Positions 9,644-17,906 of a stretch of DNA of 64,000 bases are shown piece by piece. Under the pieces are notes generated by a model. It saw only the letters and a program-made list of their open reading frames with translations, was not told where the DNA came from and ran no database searches. Source of the DNA: Bdellovibrio sp. 22V (GTDB lineage Bacteria; Bdellovibrionota; Bdellovibrionia; Bdellovibrionales; Bdellovibrionaceae); NCBI RefSeq assembly GCF_030169785.1, contig NZ_CP125854.1:2914001-2978000 (forward strand), written 5' to 3'. The position numbers were made by a program, and so were the translations under genes. Position 1 is the first letter of the stretch. Every line of letters begins with the position of its first letter.

Positions 9644-10114
9644 TCAGCTTAAGATCATCCAGATCGTCGTCACCGCCCCAATACAAATAACAGCCAACGA
9701 GAAAAATATGAGCGACCACTTTGCTGGAACAAAGGAGAGGTTTTCGATGCTCTTCTGAATCTTGATAAAATGACGAATAGACCATGCCAGCAGAATGCTT
9801 CCTAAAAGAACCATACCGATGCCGACATTTTTCAAGTCATGCAAAAACATTTTTCTGTGAAAACGCTCCATCTCTTCGGATTGAAGCAAGTACAAAGCAA
9901 AACGGTTGAGGGTTACACCGAAACTGATTAAGGCGACTCCGGTTCGCAAGTACGAAAGATGCGTTCGCTCATTAGCCAAATGCGAGCGTGCCACCGAAAG
10001 ATCGGTCCGCTCTTCCGACATATCTGTTCGATGAGTCGACATATCGGTTCTTTGGACCGACATTTCTGTTCTTCTTTGTGAAAGCTCGTTCGGATCTATT
10101 TTTTCCGGCTCCAT
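9644..10114 (-). CDS. DUF202 (YidH-like) membrane protein with an N-terminal heptad repeat
   Basis: The C-terminal part (about residues 45-156) is a DUF202 domain: LANERTHLSYLRTGVALISFGV, then two further membrane helices. The function of DUF202 is not known. Unusually, residues about 11-60 are a run of seven seven-residue units of the form (L/M)S-x-x-R-T-(D/E/H), for example MSVQRTD, MSTHRTD, MSEERTD, leading directly into the conserved domain start, which keeps the same register. It starts one base after the formylglycine-generating enzyme stop, so translation is coupled. Confidence 0.85.
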   Translation of the reverse strand: MEPEKIDPNELSQRRTEMSVQRTDMSTHRTDMSEERTDLSVARSHLANERTHLSYLRTGVALISFGVTLNRFALYLLQSEEMERFHRKMFLHDLKNVGIGMVLLGSILLAWSIRHFIKIQKSIENLSFVPAKWSLIFFSLAVICIGAVTTIWMILS

Positions 10115-10115
10115 C

Positions 10116-11117
10116 TTACCTCTTTATTTCAGAGCGCTCCCCGCGAACAACACAGCGAAAGCCCAGATGTGAAGTGGACGTATCAATAGGTTGGGCCATC
10201 CGTGCTGACGGTCGATAGCGACGGCAATAGTTCGGTGCGCACAGATGTGAACCGCCCTTCATCACCTTTCTTGGAATTTTGACATGCGATCGCGGGTCAT
10301 AACTGACTTCTTGAGCGGGACCACGGGGATTTTTAGGTATGCAACAGGCTTTTTGTTTTTCCTCGGGATGACGAGGGGCGTACCAATCCACAGTCCACTC
10401 CCACACATTCCCAATCATATCGTAAAGGCCATAGTCATTCGGCAGATAAGATTGCACCGGCGATGTGCCTTCATAGCCATCCTTCGTTAGGTTCTGCCAT
10501 GGAAACTCCCCTTGCCAAATATTCGCACGATGTTCACCACCCGGTTCGAGTTCACTTCCCCAGGCGTACTCGAGAGACTCATGGCCACCGCGAGCGGCAT
10601 ACTCCCACTCTGCTTCCGTCGGAAGTTTTTTCCCCGCCCATTTTGCGTAAGCTTGCGCATCTTCGAAAGCGATGTGGACGACAGGGTGATCCATGCGATT
10701 CTGAATTGTGCTTCCAGGTCCTTGCGGCTGTTTCCAGTTTGCACCGAAGACGAAACTCCACCATAAATGCGGATTGCGCAGATCGACCTTTTGTGACGGT
10801 TTTACGAAGACGACGGAAGCCGCTTCGAGCATCTCGGGCCTTGCTCCCGGATACTGACTAGCCTCCGGTGCTTTTTCACAAAAGGTGACATATCCGGTTT
10901 CATCAACGAATTTTTTAAACTCGGCATTGGTCACGGGCGACGTATCCATCCAAAACCCGTCGACGATCACTCGATGTACGGGAGCTTCTTCAGGATAATG
11001 GTCGTTGGATCCCATGAGGAAAGTTCCTCCCGGGATCCAAGTCATTTTTGACAAATCAGGTTTGTTTAAGGGTCTCTCGAGTTCAATCTCAGTGATGCGC
11101 GCCACTGGCTGCCTCAT
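10116..11117 (-). CDS. Formylglycine-generating enzyme (sulfatase-activating, SUMF1 type)
   Basis: Oxidises the active-site Cys of type I sulfatases to formylglycine using oxygen and copper. The C-terminal motif GGSHLCAPNYCRRYRPSAR carries both copper/catalytic cysteines (Cys293 and Cys298) at the family spacing and ends LGFRCVVR. Other family blocks are WIPGGTFLMGS (about 26-36), PVTNAEFKKFV, PTEAEWEYAARGG and IGNVWEWTVDWY. There is no signal peptide, so it acts in the cytoplasm on its client. The gene overlaps the end of the sulfatase gene by 29 bases, which makes that sulfatase its obvious substrate. Confidence 0.95.
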   Translation of the reverse strand: MRQPVARITEIELERPLNKPDLSKMTWIPGGTFLMGSNDHYPEEAPVHRVIVDGFWMDTSPVTNAEFKKFVDETGYVTFCEKAPEASQYPGARPEMLEAASVVFVKPSQKVDLRNPHLWWSFVFGANWKQPQGPGSTIQNRMDHPVVHIAFEDAQAYAKWAGKKLPTEAEWEYAARGGHESLEYAWGSELEPGGEHRANIWQGEFPWQNLTKDGYEGTSPVQSYLPNDYGLYDMIGNVWEWTVDWYAPRHPEEKQKACCIPKNPRGPAQEVSYDPRSHVKIPRKVMKGGSHLCAPNYCRRYRPSARMAQPIDTSTSHLGFRCVVRGERSEIKR

Positions 11118-12657
11118 TCATTTTCATCATGGCCTGATCGACGGTGAAGCTTGCAGGTTTTTGTCGCGGCGGAAAGTCTTTCAAACTTTTAGCGAAATCA
11201 GCTGCCACCACCTGTGCTGCTAAGACGATGTAGGCGTGATCCAGCAGCCAATCGTAATAAGTGTTCGAAGTTACGTCGGCTCTTTCAAAAGGATCAGTGC
11301 GCAGATTGTAAAGCTTCGGTAAACGCAACGTCACAAACGGCTCTGCCCAAACTCGGAGTGTTCCGGGCGATCTTTGTTCCATAAATACGAGCTTCCAGTT
11401 ATCGAAGCGTAAGGCCACCATGTCGCCATCGTCGTTGAAATAAATAAATCCTTTCCGAGGACTGTGCTTCTCTTGGCCCAACAGATACGGCAGAAGGTTA
11501 TAGCCATCGATATGCACTTTGAAACTCTTGCCGGCGGCTTTATGGCCTTTCTTGAGTTTCTCAACAATTTGATCATCGCCCGCCATTGCCAAGAAAGTCG
11601 GCAACCAATCATGATGTTGCACAATCTCATTTGAAACGGAACCCGCGGCAATCTTTCCAGGCCAGCGCACCAAAAGAGGAATACGGAACGCTCCCTCCCA
11701 GTTAGTGTTTTTTTCACTTCTAAAAGGCGTCATCGCTCCATCCGGCCAAGAGTTCATATGCGGTCCGTTGTCCGTGGAGTACATGACAAACGTGTCTTCC
11801 GTAATACCCAACTGATCGAGAAGGTTTAGAAGATCCCCGACATTTTTATCATGATCAATCATCGTGTCGTGATAAGGACTTTGCCAACGCCCTGCTTGCC
11901 CGAGGCTTTCGGGCTTTGTGTGCGTGCGGAAGTGCATGTGTGTTGTATTCACCCAGCAAAACCACGGTTTTCCTTCCTGATTTTGTCGAGTGATCCAGTC
12001 TTTGGCAGCAGCGACGAATTCCTCATCGCAAGTTTCCATTCTTTTTTTTGTGAGAGCTCCCGTATCTTCGATTTTCTGTTTTCCCACTTTACCGAAGCGT
12101 GCATCTGAAGCGCTGTCTTCTTTATCTGTCGCTACACAGCGAAGGACACCGCGCGGTCGATAACCTTTGTTAAACTCTGGAAAATCTTTTTGTGGAGGCC
12201 AATCCGGCAACTCGGGTTCTTCTTCCGCATTCAGATGATAGAGATTGCCGAAAAACTCATCGAACCCATGCACAGTGGGCAAATACTCATTGCGATCACC
12301 CAAATGATTTTTTCCAAACTGTCCTGTGGCATAACCATGATCTTTAAGGAGTTCCGCGATTGTCGGATCCGAAGCTTGAAGCCCCACTGTCGCGCCAGGC
12401 ACACCCACTTTCGTTAGACCCGTGCGAATTCCGCTCTGCCCAGTAATGAAGGAGGCTCGGCCTGCCGTGCAACTCTGTTCGCCATAAGAGTCGGTGAACT
12501 TCATTCCTTCCTTCGCAAGACGATCAATGTTGGGGGTGCGGTAACCCAACATGCCGTCGCTGTAACAGCTCAAATTTGAAATCCCGATATCATCCCCCCA
12601 AATCACAAGAATGTTGGGTTTTTTCGTCCCTGTGCCGGTATCCTTCCGAGTCGCCAT
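11089..12657 (-). CDS. Type I (formylglycine) sulfatase
   Basis: Arylsulfatase-superfamily enzyme that hydrolyses sulfate esters. The N-terminal metal site is NILVIWGDDIG, and the maturation motif CTAGRASFITG contains Cys63, the residue converted to formylglycine; CxAxR is accepted by aerobic maturases. YSTDNGPHMNSWPDG supplies further metal ligands and FRIPLLVRWPGK is family-typical. No signal peptide is seen, so the enzyme may be cytoplasmic. ATG 12657 follows AAGGAG; a GTG six bases earlier is less likely. It lies between the secreted HAD phosphatase and its own activating enzyme. The natural substrate is unknown. Confidence 0.94.
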   Translation of the reverse strand: MATRKDTGTGTKKPNILVIWGDDIGISNLSCYSDGMLGYRTPNIDRLAKEGMKFTDSYGEQSCTAGRASFITGQSGIRTGLTKVGVPGATVGLQASDPTIAELLKDHGYATGQFGKNHLGDRNEYLPTVHGFDEFFGNLYHLNAEEEPELPDWPPQKDFPEFNKGYRPRGVLRCVATDKEDSASDARFGKVGKQKIEDTGALTKKRMETCDEEFVAAAKDWITRQNQEGKPWFCWVNTTHMHFRTHTKPESLGQAGRWQSPYHDTMIDHDKNVGDLLNLLDQLGITEDTFVMYSTDNGPHMNSWPDGAMTPFRSEKNTNWEGAFRIPLLVRWPGKIAAGSVSNEIVQHHDWLPTFLAMAGDDQIVEKLKKGHKAAGKSFKVHIDGYNLLPYLLGQEKHSPRKGFIYFNDDGDMVALRFDNWKLVFMEQRSPGTLRVWAEPFVTLRLPKLYNLRTDPFERADVTSNTYYDWLLDHAYIVLAAQVVAADFAKSLKDFPPRQKPASFTVDQAMMKMNEAASGAHH

Positions 12658-12672
12658 AGACACTCCTTTGTC

Positions 12673-13662
12673 TTATTTATTTCTTTTTGCCAGAGGTTGT
12701 TCTGTTGCGAAAACCTGCTTCCAATCGCTTTTCATGCTAACCACTTTCCAGCCAAATTTTTTGGCGGCAGCCAGCGATCTCCCATCCTTTTCCTGGTAGG
12801 CCGCTTCACGATCGACATCGTCATGATTGATCATCAATTGCAGAGTGCGCCCCTGCCCTTCACTCGAATAACGAAGCATTTCCACGTCTCCACCTGAGCG
12901 CACATTGCCCGCAGAGAAAATCGGCCGTTTGCCGATATGACGAACGATACCGACGGGTTTATTCTCTTTATCATTCATCAAACCTAAGTTCGCGGTGCGC
13001 ATAACCTCAAGACGCCCGTTTTTCTCAATCGTCTTGTCGACAAAAAAAGAACCAATGATGTTTTCTGGTGGGATCGAGTAAATATTAAAAGCCACCGCGC
13101 GCATAAACGCGATGTCTCCACCGGAGCTAATGAAAGTTTTAAACCCGTTTTCGCGTAAATAGCTCAATAGCTCGAGCATGGGTTTATAAGTGGTCTGGGT
13201 ATACGGAACCTGCAGCTTCGGATGGCGGGCTGTTTCGAAGAAGCTGCGCACTTGCTCTTCAAACTCTTCTTCGCTCATTCCCGAGTGGGTTCGCGCCATG
13301 ATGTCGAGGATTTGCTTTTGCGAGAGCATCGGAAGTGCCGCCTTGCCTTTCGCCAGAAGAGATTTATAGGGCTCTTTATTCTTCAAAGAAGGATCTTTTT
13401 CTAGAACCTCCTGCAAGCGCACTTTCGTGAACTCGACTTCAACTGTCGGGACTTCACTCCACAAAGTTCCGTCATTGTCGAATGTGGCGATGCGATCTTC
13501 GGGCTTTACAAACGTGGGGCTCCCCGTTCGACTGACATCTTCCACAAATTTGATAATAGACTGTTTAATCTCTCCATTATTCCAGGAAGGCAGAGGATCT
13601 GTCGCAGCAACAGCGGATTGAAGACAGAAAACAACCAAAAGAAAAAAGAAAACATTTTTCAT
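12673..13662 (-). CDS. Exported HAD-superfamily phosphatase
   Basis: A haloacid-dehalogenase fold phosphohydrolase with signal peptide (residues 1-19, ending AVA). Motif I is FDNDGTLW with the nucleophile Asp in DNDGT, motif II is TFISSGGD, and later SAGNVRSGGDVEMLRY supplies the motif III/IV acidic residues. Such secreted enzymes resemble acid phosphatase-like HAD proteins often annotated beside sulfatases. It is the first gene of the minus-strand run, 15 bases before the sulfatase start. The substrate is not known; combined removal of phosphate and sulfate esters is a guess from context. Confidence 0.88.
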   Translation of the reverse strand: MKNVFFFLLVVFCLQSAVAATDPLPSWNNGEIKQSIIKFVEDVSRTGSPTFVKPEDRIATFDNDGTLWSEVPTVEVEFTKVRLQEVLEKDPSLKNKEPYKSLLAKGKAALPMLSQKQILDIMARTHSGMSEEEFEEQVRSFFETARHPKLQVPYTQTTYKPMLELLSYLRENGFKTFISSGGDIAFMRAVAFNIYSIPPENIIGSFFVDKTIEKNGRLEVMRTANLGLMNDKENKPVGIVRHIGKRPIFSAGNVRSGGDVEMLRYSSEGQGRTLQLMINHDDVDREAAYQEKDGRSLAAAKKFGWKVVSMKSDWKQVFATEQPLAKRNK

Positions 13663-13885
13663 ACAGGCCCCCCATCAACTAAAAATGGTTCATGGAGCCG
13701 TCTGAAAAGAAAAGATAATTTCCAAGACTCTGTTAGACTTCAAAGGTGCTCGTGCGTCCTCGCAGAGCCCGCTTACGTCCCAGTTAAATAAATTCCAGTG
13801 ACTTTGCTTCGCGAGCCGTTCAACATATTTTTAGCGGTGTCTCGCCACACAATTCAATTTCGGAGTCCTAACAAGGTGGAACGAT

Positions 13886-14473
13886 ATGAAAGAACGTAAT
13901 TCCCAAGTCGACGCTTTTATTAAGAACGAGAAAAAGTGGAAAGAAGAGATTCAACTCTTAAGAGAAATAGCTTTGGAATGCGACCTGACCGAGGACTTCA
14001 AATGGCGTCTACCGTGTTATACAAATAGCGACCGCAACATCGTCATCATTCAAAACTTTAAAAACTTCTGTGCCTTGATGTTCTTCGACGGCCACCGCCT
14101 GAAGGACCCAAAGCACCTACTCAAAAGCCCGGGAGAAAACTCCCAAACAGCCCGGCGCTTTGAATTTACAAACGTTGCAGAAATTAAGAAAATGAAAGCG
14201 GCAATAAAGTCCTACATCAAAGAAGCCCTAAAAGCCGAAGGAGCGCCCGCAAAAACAGAAAAGAAAAAACCGGCGCTTCCCGCAATCCCGGCCGAACTTC
14301 AAACCAAATTTAAAGAAAACAAAAAACTAAAATCCGCTTTCGAAGCCCTCACCCCAGGCCGTCAAAGACATTACTTAATGCATTTCTCTTCCGCAAAGCA
14401 GGCTGCTACGCGAACTTCACGAATTGAGAAATGCATACCAAGAATTTTAAAAGGCTTAGGACTTAATGATTGA
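13886..14473 (+). CDS. YdeI/OmdA-type DUF1801 protein
   Basis: 195 residues combining a DUF1801-like N-terminal domain (about 1-118, with LTEDFKWRLPCYTNSDRNIVII and CALMFFDGHRLKDP) and a C-terminal bacteriocin-protection YdeI/OmdA region (LPAIPAELQTKFKENKKLKSAFEALTP, here written in part, then GRQRHYLMHFSSAKQAATR). The biochemical role of the family is poorly known. The ATG at 13886 follows AAGGTGG. It is divergent from the sulfatase operon, with a 223-base shared region that may hold both promoters. No signal peptide, so cytoplasmic. Confidence 0.87.
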   Translation: MKERNSQVDAFIKNEKKWKEEIQLLREIALECDLTEDFKWRLPCYTNSDRNIVIIQNFKNFCALMFFDGHRLKDPKHLLKSPGENSQTARRFEFTNVAEIKKMKAAIKSYIKEALKAEGAPAKTEKKKPALPAIPAELQTKFKENKKLKSAFEALTPGRQRHYLMHFSSAKQAATRTSRIEKCIPRILKGLGLND

Positions 14474-14491
14474 CTAAGATCAGTGCTTCAA

Positions 14492-14962
14492 TCACCAAGA
14501 ACGTGCTTCCGGCACATAACCCGTTCTTAGTTCGACTTCTTGTCCGTTGTAATTGAAACGAATACGAAAGTTATTCTTCGTATTTGTCTCTGCATATCCG
14601 CAATTGACAAAAAATCTATCCTCGACAAGCTCTACTTGAGATGACTTCAAGTGCGCCGCCAATTCGTTGAAAGTCATATTCTCTGGAGTCTTTTTGCTGG
14701 AACGCGCCTCATGCCAGTAAAAGAATAGATATTCAGGAACATTCATTTTTTCGCTATAAAAGCTAATACTGGTGTCAGTGATTTTTGCCTGAGCATCTGC
14801 AGAGAGCGACATCGAAAAGTTCTTCACAGCTTCGGCAAACGAAAAGGTTTGCAGGACACGGGTCTCTTCGATGCTGTACTCCGGGCCGCCACAACCTGAA
14901 GCATGGGCAGTTTGCATGTGACCTAAGATGAAAGTGACTAAAACAAGAAATAAATTTTTCAT
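14492..14962 (-). CDS. Exported protein of unknown function
   Basis: A 156-residue protein with signal peptide (MKNLFLVLVTFILGHMQTAHA) and the mature start SGCGGPEYS. Two or three cysteines (CGG near the N-terminus and VNCGYAETN late in the protein) could form a disulfide in the periplasm. No family recognised. It converges with the YdeI-type gene upstream and diverges from the LysR regulator, which might control it: their starts are 91 bases apart. Confidence 0.75.
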   Translation of the reverse strand: MKNLFLVLVTFILGHMQTAHASGCGGPEYSIEETRVLQTFSFAEAVKNFSMSLSADAQAKITDTSISFYSEKMNVPEYLFFYWHEARSSKKTPENMTFNELAAHLKSSQVELVEDRFFVNCGYAETNTKNNFRIRFNYNGQEVELRTGYVPEARSW

Positions 14963-15053
14963 AAATGTCTCCTTTTTCGTATTCTTTTAGGCCGCCAAGA
15001 GATAAAGATAAAATATATAATTCAGATATATTCCATGCCAAAAAGGTATAAAT

Positions 15054-15914
15054 ATGAATCTCCTGCATCTGCAATATTTCTATGTGGTCGCTAAAGAACA
15101 AGGCTTCACGAATGCGTCCAAAGCACTTCGCATTCAACAACCCGCCATCAGCCGCATGGTGAAACTTTTAGAGGACGACATCGGATTTGATCTTTTTGAA
15201 AAAGTCGGTCGCCGTGTGCAATTGACTCCGAAAGGCATGGAGGTGTTTGAACACTGCCAAAGAATTTTCGGCTCTGTCGATGATTTAAAGCAGTCTTTGG
15301 GAAAAATCTCCGGCGAAGTCAAAGGTCCTTTAAAGCTGGCGGCCTCAGAACCCATCGCCAGTCATTTTTTGCCGGAAGTTTTAGAAAAGTATTTAGCGAA
15401 GCACCCTCAAGTGTATCCCAACATTTTCTCCGGCCCAGCTTCGATGCTTCTAGAAAAAATTGAAAACGGCCAGCTTGAACTGGGACTCTTTTTTCACATT
15501 CCCGATCTTTCAGAAAAACTCGAGATTTTTGCGAAAAAAGAAATTCAGTACCACCTTGTCATCCGCAAAGATTTACGAAGAAAGAAAGATGTCCTAGAAA
15601 GTTTTATTGGCTCGCGAGAAATCGACGATTCATCTACTCGCAAATTTCCAACTTTGGAAAAACTTAGAAAGATACATCCAAACGCACAAATCAAAATCTC
15701 AAGCAACAACCTGACAGCCCATAAAGAAATGGTTCTGCGCGGCCTCGGTGTTTCCGTTCTCCCCGAATTCCTCGTCGCCGAAGAACTCAAAGAAGGACTC
15801 TTAAGCGACCTCCTACCAAAAGAAGATCTGCTATTTCACCTCAAATTCATAAAAAGAAAAACCGCCCAACTCTCGACAGCAGCACAAACCTTAATGTACG
15901 AGTGCACAAATTAA
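15054..15914 (+). CDS. LysR-family transcriptional regulator
   Basis: A 286-residue LysR regulator. Residues 1-60 form the winged helix-turn-helix (MNLLHLQYFYVVAKEQGFTN, then ASKALRIQQPAISRMVKLLE), followed by the usual effector-binding domain with KGPLKLAASEPIASHFLP and GLGVSVLPEFLVAEEL. Ligand unknown. Members commonly regulate the divergently transcribed neighbour, here the exported protein ending at 14492. The intergenic AT-rich region (14963-15053) holds overlapping promoter space, but I cannot point to a clear T-N11-A operator. Confidence 0.92.
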   Translation: MNLLHLQYFYVVAKEQGFTNASKALRIQQPAISRMVKLLEDDIGFDLFEKVGRRVQLTPKGMEVFEHCQRIFGSVDDLKQSLGKISGEVKGPLKLAASEPIASHFLPEVLEKYLAKHPQVYPNIFSGPASMLLEKIENGQLELGLFFHIPDLSEKLEIFAKKEIQYHLVIRKDLRRKKDVLESFIGSREIDDSSTRKFPTLEKLRKIHPNAQIKISSNNLTAHKEMVLRGLGVSVLPEFLVAEELKEGLLSDLLPKEDLLFHLKFIKRKTAQLSTAAQTLMYECTN

Positions 15915-15958
15915 TTTCGTGTTTTCGATATACTCCAACCCCAAAGGCGGAGGGGCCG

Positions 15959-16057
15959 ACCAAATCTTCCCCATGCAAATACAAGTTCCGCAGCAGCAGG
16001 CCCAAAGGGCCGCGTCCGCGAGGACTGTTCGAAGGATTTGCATGGGGAAGATTTGGT
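15959..16057. repeat. 22-bp perfect inverted repeat around a 55-base loop, anchored on the tRNA-Leu 3' end
   Basis: The arm at 15959-15980 is the exact reverse complement of the arm at 16036-16057. The right arm starts in the tRNA-Leu 3' ACCA and extends 18 bases beyond it. The 55-base loop has its own hairpin, GGCCC-TTT-GGGCC. Reading with the tRNA (minus strand), the whole would fold into a long nested stem-loop. No T-run follows it, so it is not a simple intrinsic terminator. Confidence 0.9.
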
Positions 16058-16136
16058 GCGCGGGGAGGGACTTGAACCCTCACGCTTGCGCATACGCCCC
16101 TCAAACGTACGTGTCTACCAATTCCACCACCCGCGC
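16054..16136 (-). tRNA. tRNA-Leu (anticodon GAG)
   Basis: On the minus strand the acceptor stem GCGCGGG (5' end at 16136) pairs with CCCGCGC, followed by discriminator A and an encoded CCA ending at 16054. The D-arm TGGTGGAATTGGTAGACAC is leucine-type, the anticodon loop is TTGAGGG on a five-pair stem, a variable arm follows (class II tRNA), and the T-arm is GAGGGTTCAAGTCCCTC. The 83-base length agrees with a leucine isoacceptor that reads CUC and CUU codons. Confidence 0.96.
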
Positions 16137-16312
16137 GCGCACATAAGGAATTGTCCTTTAATTTCAAGGACCGAGGGAAGATTCAAGGTAATCATTTCCC
16201 CTCTCAGAGTCAATAGATTGCAATAGAGAAAAATAAGCCTTCCTGGACCTTTTTGCCCACATTTTTAGCAAAATTCTTTAACCCTAGGCTTACCCTCCCC
16301 AGTCTATATAGC

Positions 16313-16330
16313 AAGAGCATGGATGCTCTT
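16313..16330 (+). promoter_or_regulatory. Palindrome AAGAGCAT-GG-ATGCTCTT behind a TATATAG -10-like box
   Basis: An 8+2+8 perfect inverted repeat begins 5 bases after TCTATATAG, which looks like a sigma-70 -10 element. If transcription starts here the RNA would open with this hairpin, about 75 bases before the ATG of the 42-residue ORF. It may stabilise the 5' end of the transcript or be a repressor site. Confidence 0.5.
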
Positions 16331-16406
16331 AGACGGAAACAAGAAGACGCTAGGATGGCACTTTGAAATTTCCGAGGCCAAGGAAGGCCGAAAAAAGGAG
16401 AAGAAC

Positions 16407-16535
16407 ATGACGGATTTACATGACGTAGCAATGTTCTGCCTCTTCTACTCAGGAGTCGTGATGTACGCTCTGTGGATCACGGTGACCAGAAGACCGGCAA
16501 GAGCAGAAGTAAGGCACAAGAAATTTAATAAGTAG
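16407..16535 (+). CDS. Small single-span membrane protein (42 residues)
   Basis: A short ORF with a strong ribosome-binding site (AAAAAAGGAG, 6-7 bases before ATG). The product starts MTDLHDVAMFCLFYSGVVMY, has one hydrophobic helix (about residues 7-25), and ends in a basic, charged tail with many Arg and Lys. By the positive-inside rule the tail should be cytoplasmic. It lies between a candidate promoter at about 16307 and a strong terminator at 16585-16613, so it has its own transcription unit. No homologue recognised. Confidence 0.7.
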   Translation: MTDLHDVAMFCLFYSGVVMYALWITVTRRPARAEVRHKKFNK

Positions 16536-16584
16536 TTTATGTGGCGACTCTTTGAGGGTTTGGTGGTTCCCCTCACACGAGTCC

Positions 16585-16613
16585 GGGGGAGCGATGAGCT
16601 CCCCCATTTTTTT
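16585..16613 (+). terminator. Intrinsic terminator of the 42-residue protein unit
   Basis: GGGGGAGC and GCTCCCCC form an eight-pair GC-rich stem with loop GATGA, followed by A and seven T on the plus strand. It lies 50 bases after the small-protein stop and before the transglycosylase-like gene. Confidence 0.9.
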
Positions 16614-16647
16614 GTTTCAAGGTCGGCGTTTTGCTTTTTAGAAAGAC

Positions 16648-17827
16648 ATGCTCAGCAAAAACCGCATCGCCTTTTTATTCATTATTAAATCATTCCTGAT
16701 AGTTCTGGCGGGAATCTTGTCTCCCCTGTTTTCATATGCGCAACAATTTGACAGCTGCGTGCAGTTCGCTTTAGAGGAGTCTTTTCCTAAAATCGCCGTC
16801 GGCGAAAAATCAAAATTTTTTGTAAAATGCGTTTCAGAAAAGAGCACTCCGGAAGCCCATCAGCCCCGCCCGCGCTATTCCTCCATGGAAATCAAAGCTT
16901 TGAGCCGCGCTTATCAAGCGATCACGGATTGTTTAGAGATCGAGCCGCAATGGCTTTTTCCGAAATTTATGATGGAGAGCGGATTTCACGTGCAAATCCA
17001 AAATCTCCAATGGAGACGCTGGCATCGGCCAGCTCACAGGAAAAGCTATTGCGGATGTCGATGAAGCGCTTCCTGCGTATAAAAATCTTATCTTCAAGAG
17101 TTCCAAAAAAAGCTGTCAATGGCTTAAGCAAACGACCCAGTACCGCAGTCAGTTCTGGAAACCTGTTGCCGGAGCCAGCAAATGTGCTTTGATGTCTAAA
17201 AACTCCAATCCTCTTCGCAATCTTCTTTACGCGGCGATATTTCATAAACTCAACGAACAATACGTCAGCAAAGAATTCGCGAAAAGAAATATCGCGGAAC
17301 TTCTTGCAGAGGCGGGATATGCTTCCCGCGACCATTCCCGTCTGAAAAAAATCCTCGTGGCTCTTGGTTATAACACCGGTGGCGCTGTCGCGGTAAAAAA
17401 TCTGCAAGAGTATTTATTCAGCCGCATCGACTTCACTCGCCGCAAAAGTCAGGAGTTTAACATCGGCATGTTGGGCGCGCTGACGGCGGCAGACCGTGCA
17501 CACGCGCTTTCTTACGTCACAGAAAAAGATTTTGATTTCACTAGGGGTCTGCAAGAATTTAATGCTCGCAAGAGCGAAATAAAACGATGCCTGCAAGAAG
17601 CCAATCGTCAACTCAGCGACTCGGAGGTGGAACTGGCGGCGCAAAGAGTTTTAAGAAATGTTTCGGCTTCTCTTTACACATTTTCCGAGTGGCTTCGCGT
17701 GTGGCAGAGTCACGGCGGTCCTGGCTACGTTAGCAGTCTTGCGTCTTTTTCAGCGAACCTTGATAAAAAATTTGGCCCCGGAATTTGTTCCAACTCGGGA
17801 CACTATCGAGTGACCGAAAGCGAATAA
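16648..17827 (+). pseudogene. Lytic-transglycosylase-like exported protein broken by one frameshift
   Basis: The first frame opens with a signal peptide (MLSKNRIAFLFIIKSFLIVL...) and reaches FPKFMMESGFHVQIQN by about 17004. Then the frame fails and stops at 17064. Shifting one base between about 16999 and 17008 restores SNGDAGIGQLTGKAIADVDEALPAYKN (partly quoted) and runs open to 17827. MESGF followed by N-GDAGIGQLTG matches the catalytic-Glu and G-x-x-Q-L motifs of SLT lysozyme-like domains (usual form ESGF...GAMGLMQL). The complete protein would have about 392 residues. The C-terminal 210 residues (from 17189) have no family I recognise. This may be a true pseudogene, programmed frameshift or sequencing error. 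Confidence 0.8.
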
Positions 17828-17906
17828 TCCAGTCTAAAATCGCGCTATGTCACACTTTTCTCGATAAAAATTTGCACCTACTGTGTAAATTCCTTTAAGG
17901 TGAATT

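Noticed and set aside
15847-16167. 106-codon minus-strand ORF across the tRNA-Leu region
   Set aside because: It is a translation of the tRNA and its inverted repeat.
16407-16535. c-di-GMP riboswitch in the leader of the 42-residue ORF
   Set aside because: I looked for the GEMM-type conserved GGxxAAACC and tetraloop-receptor pattern in 16313-16406 and found no convincing match.
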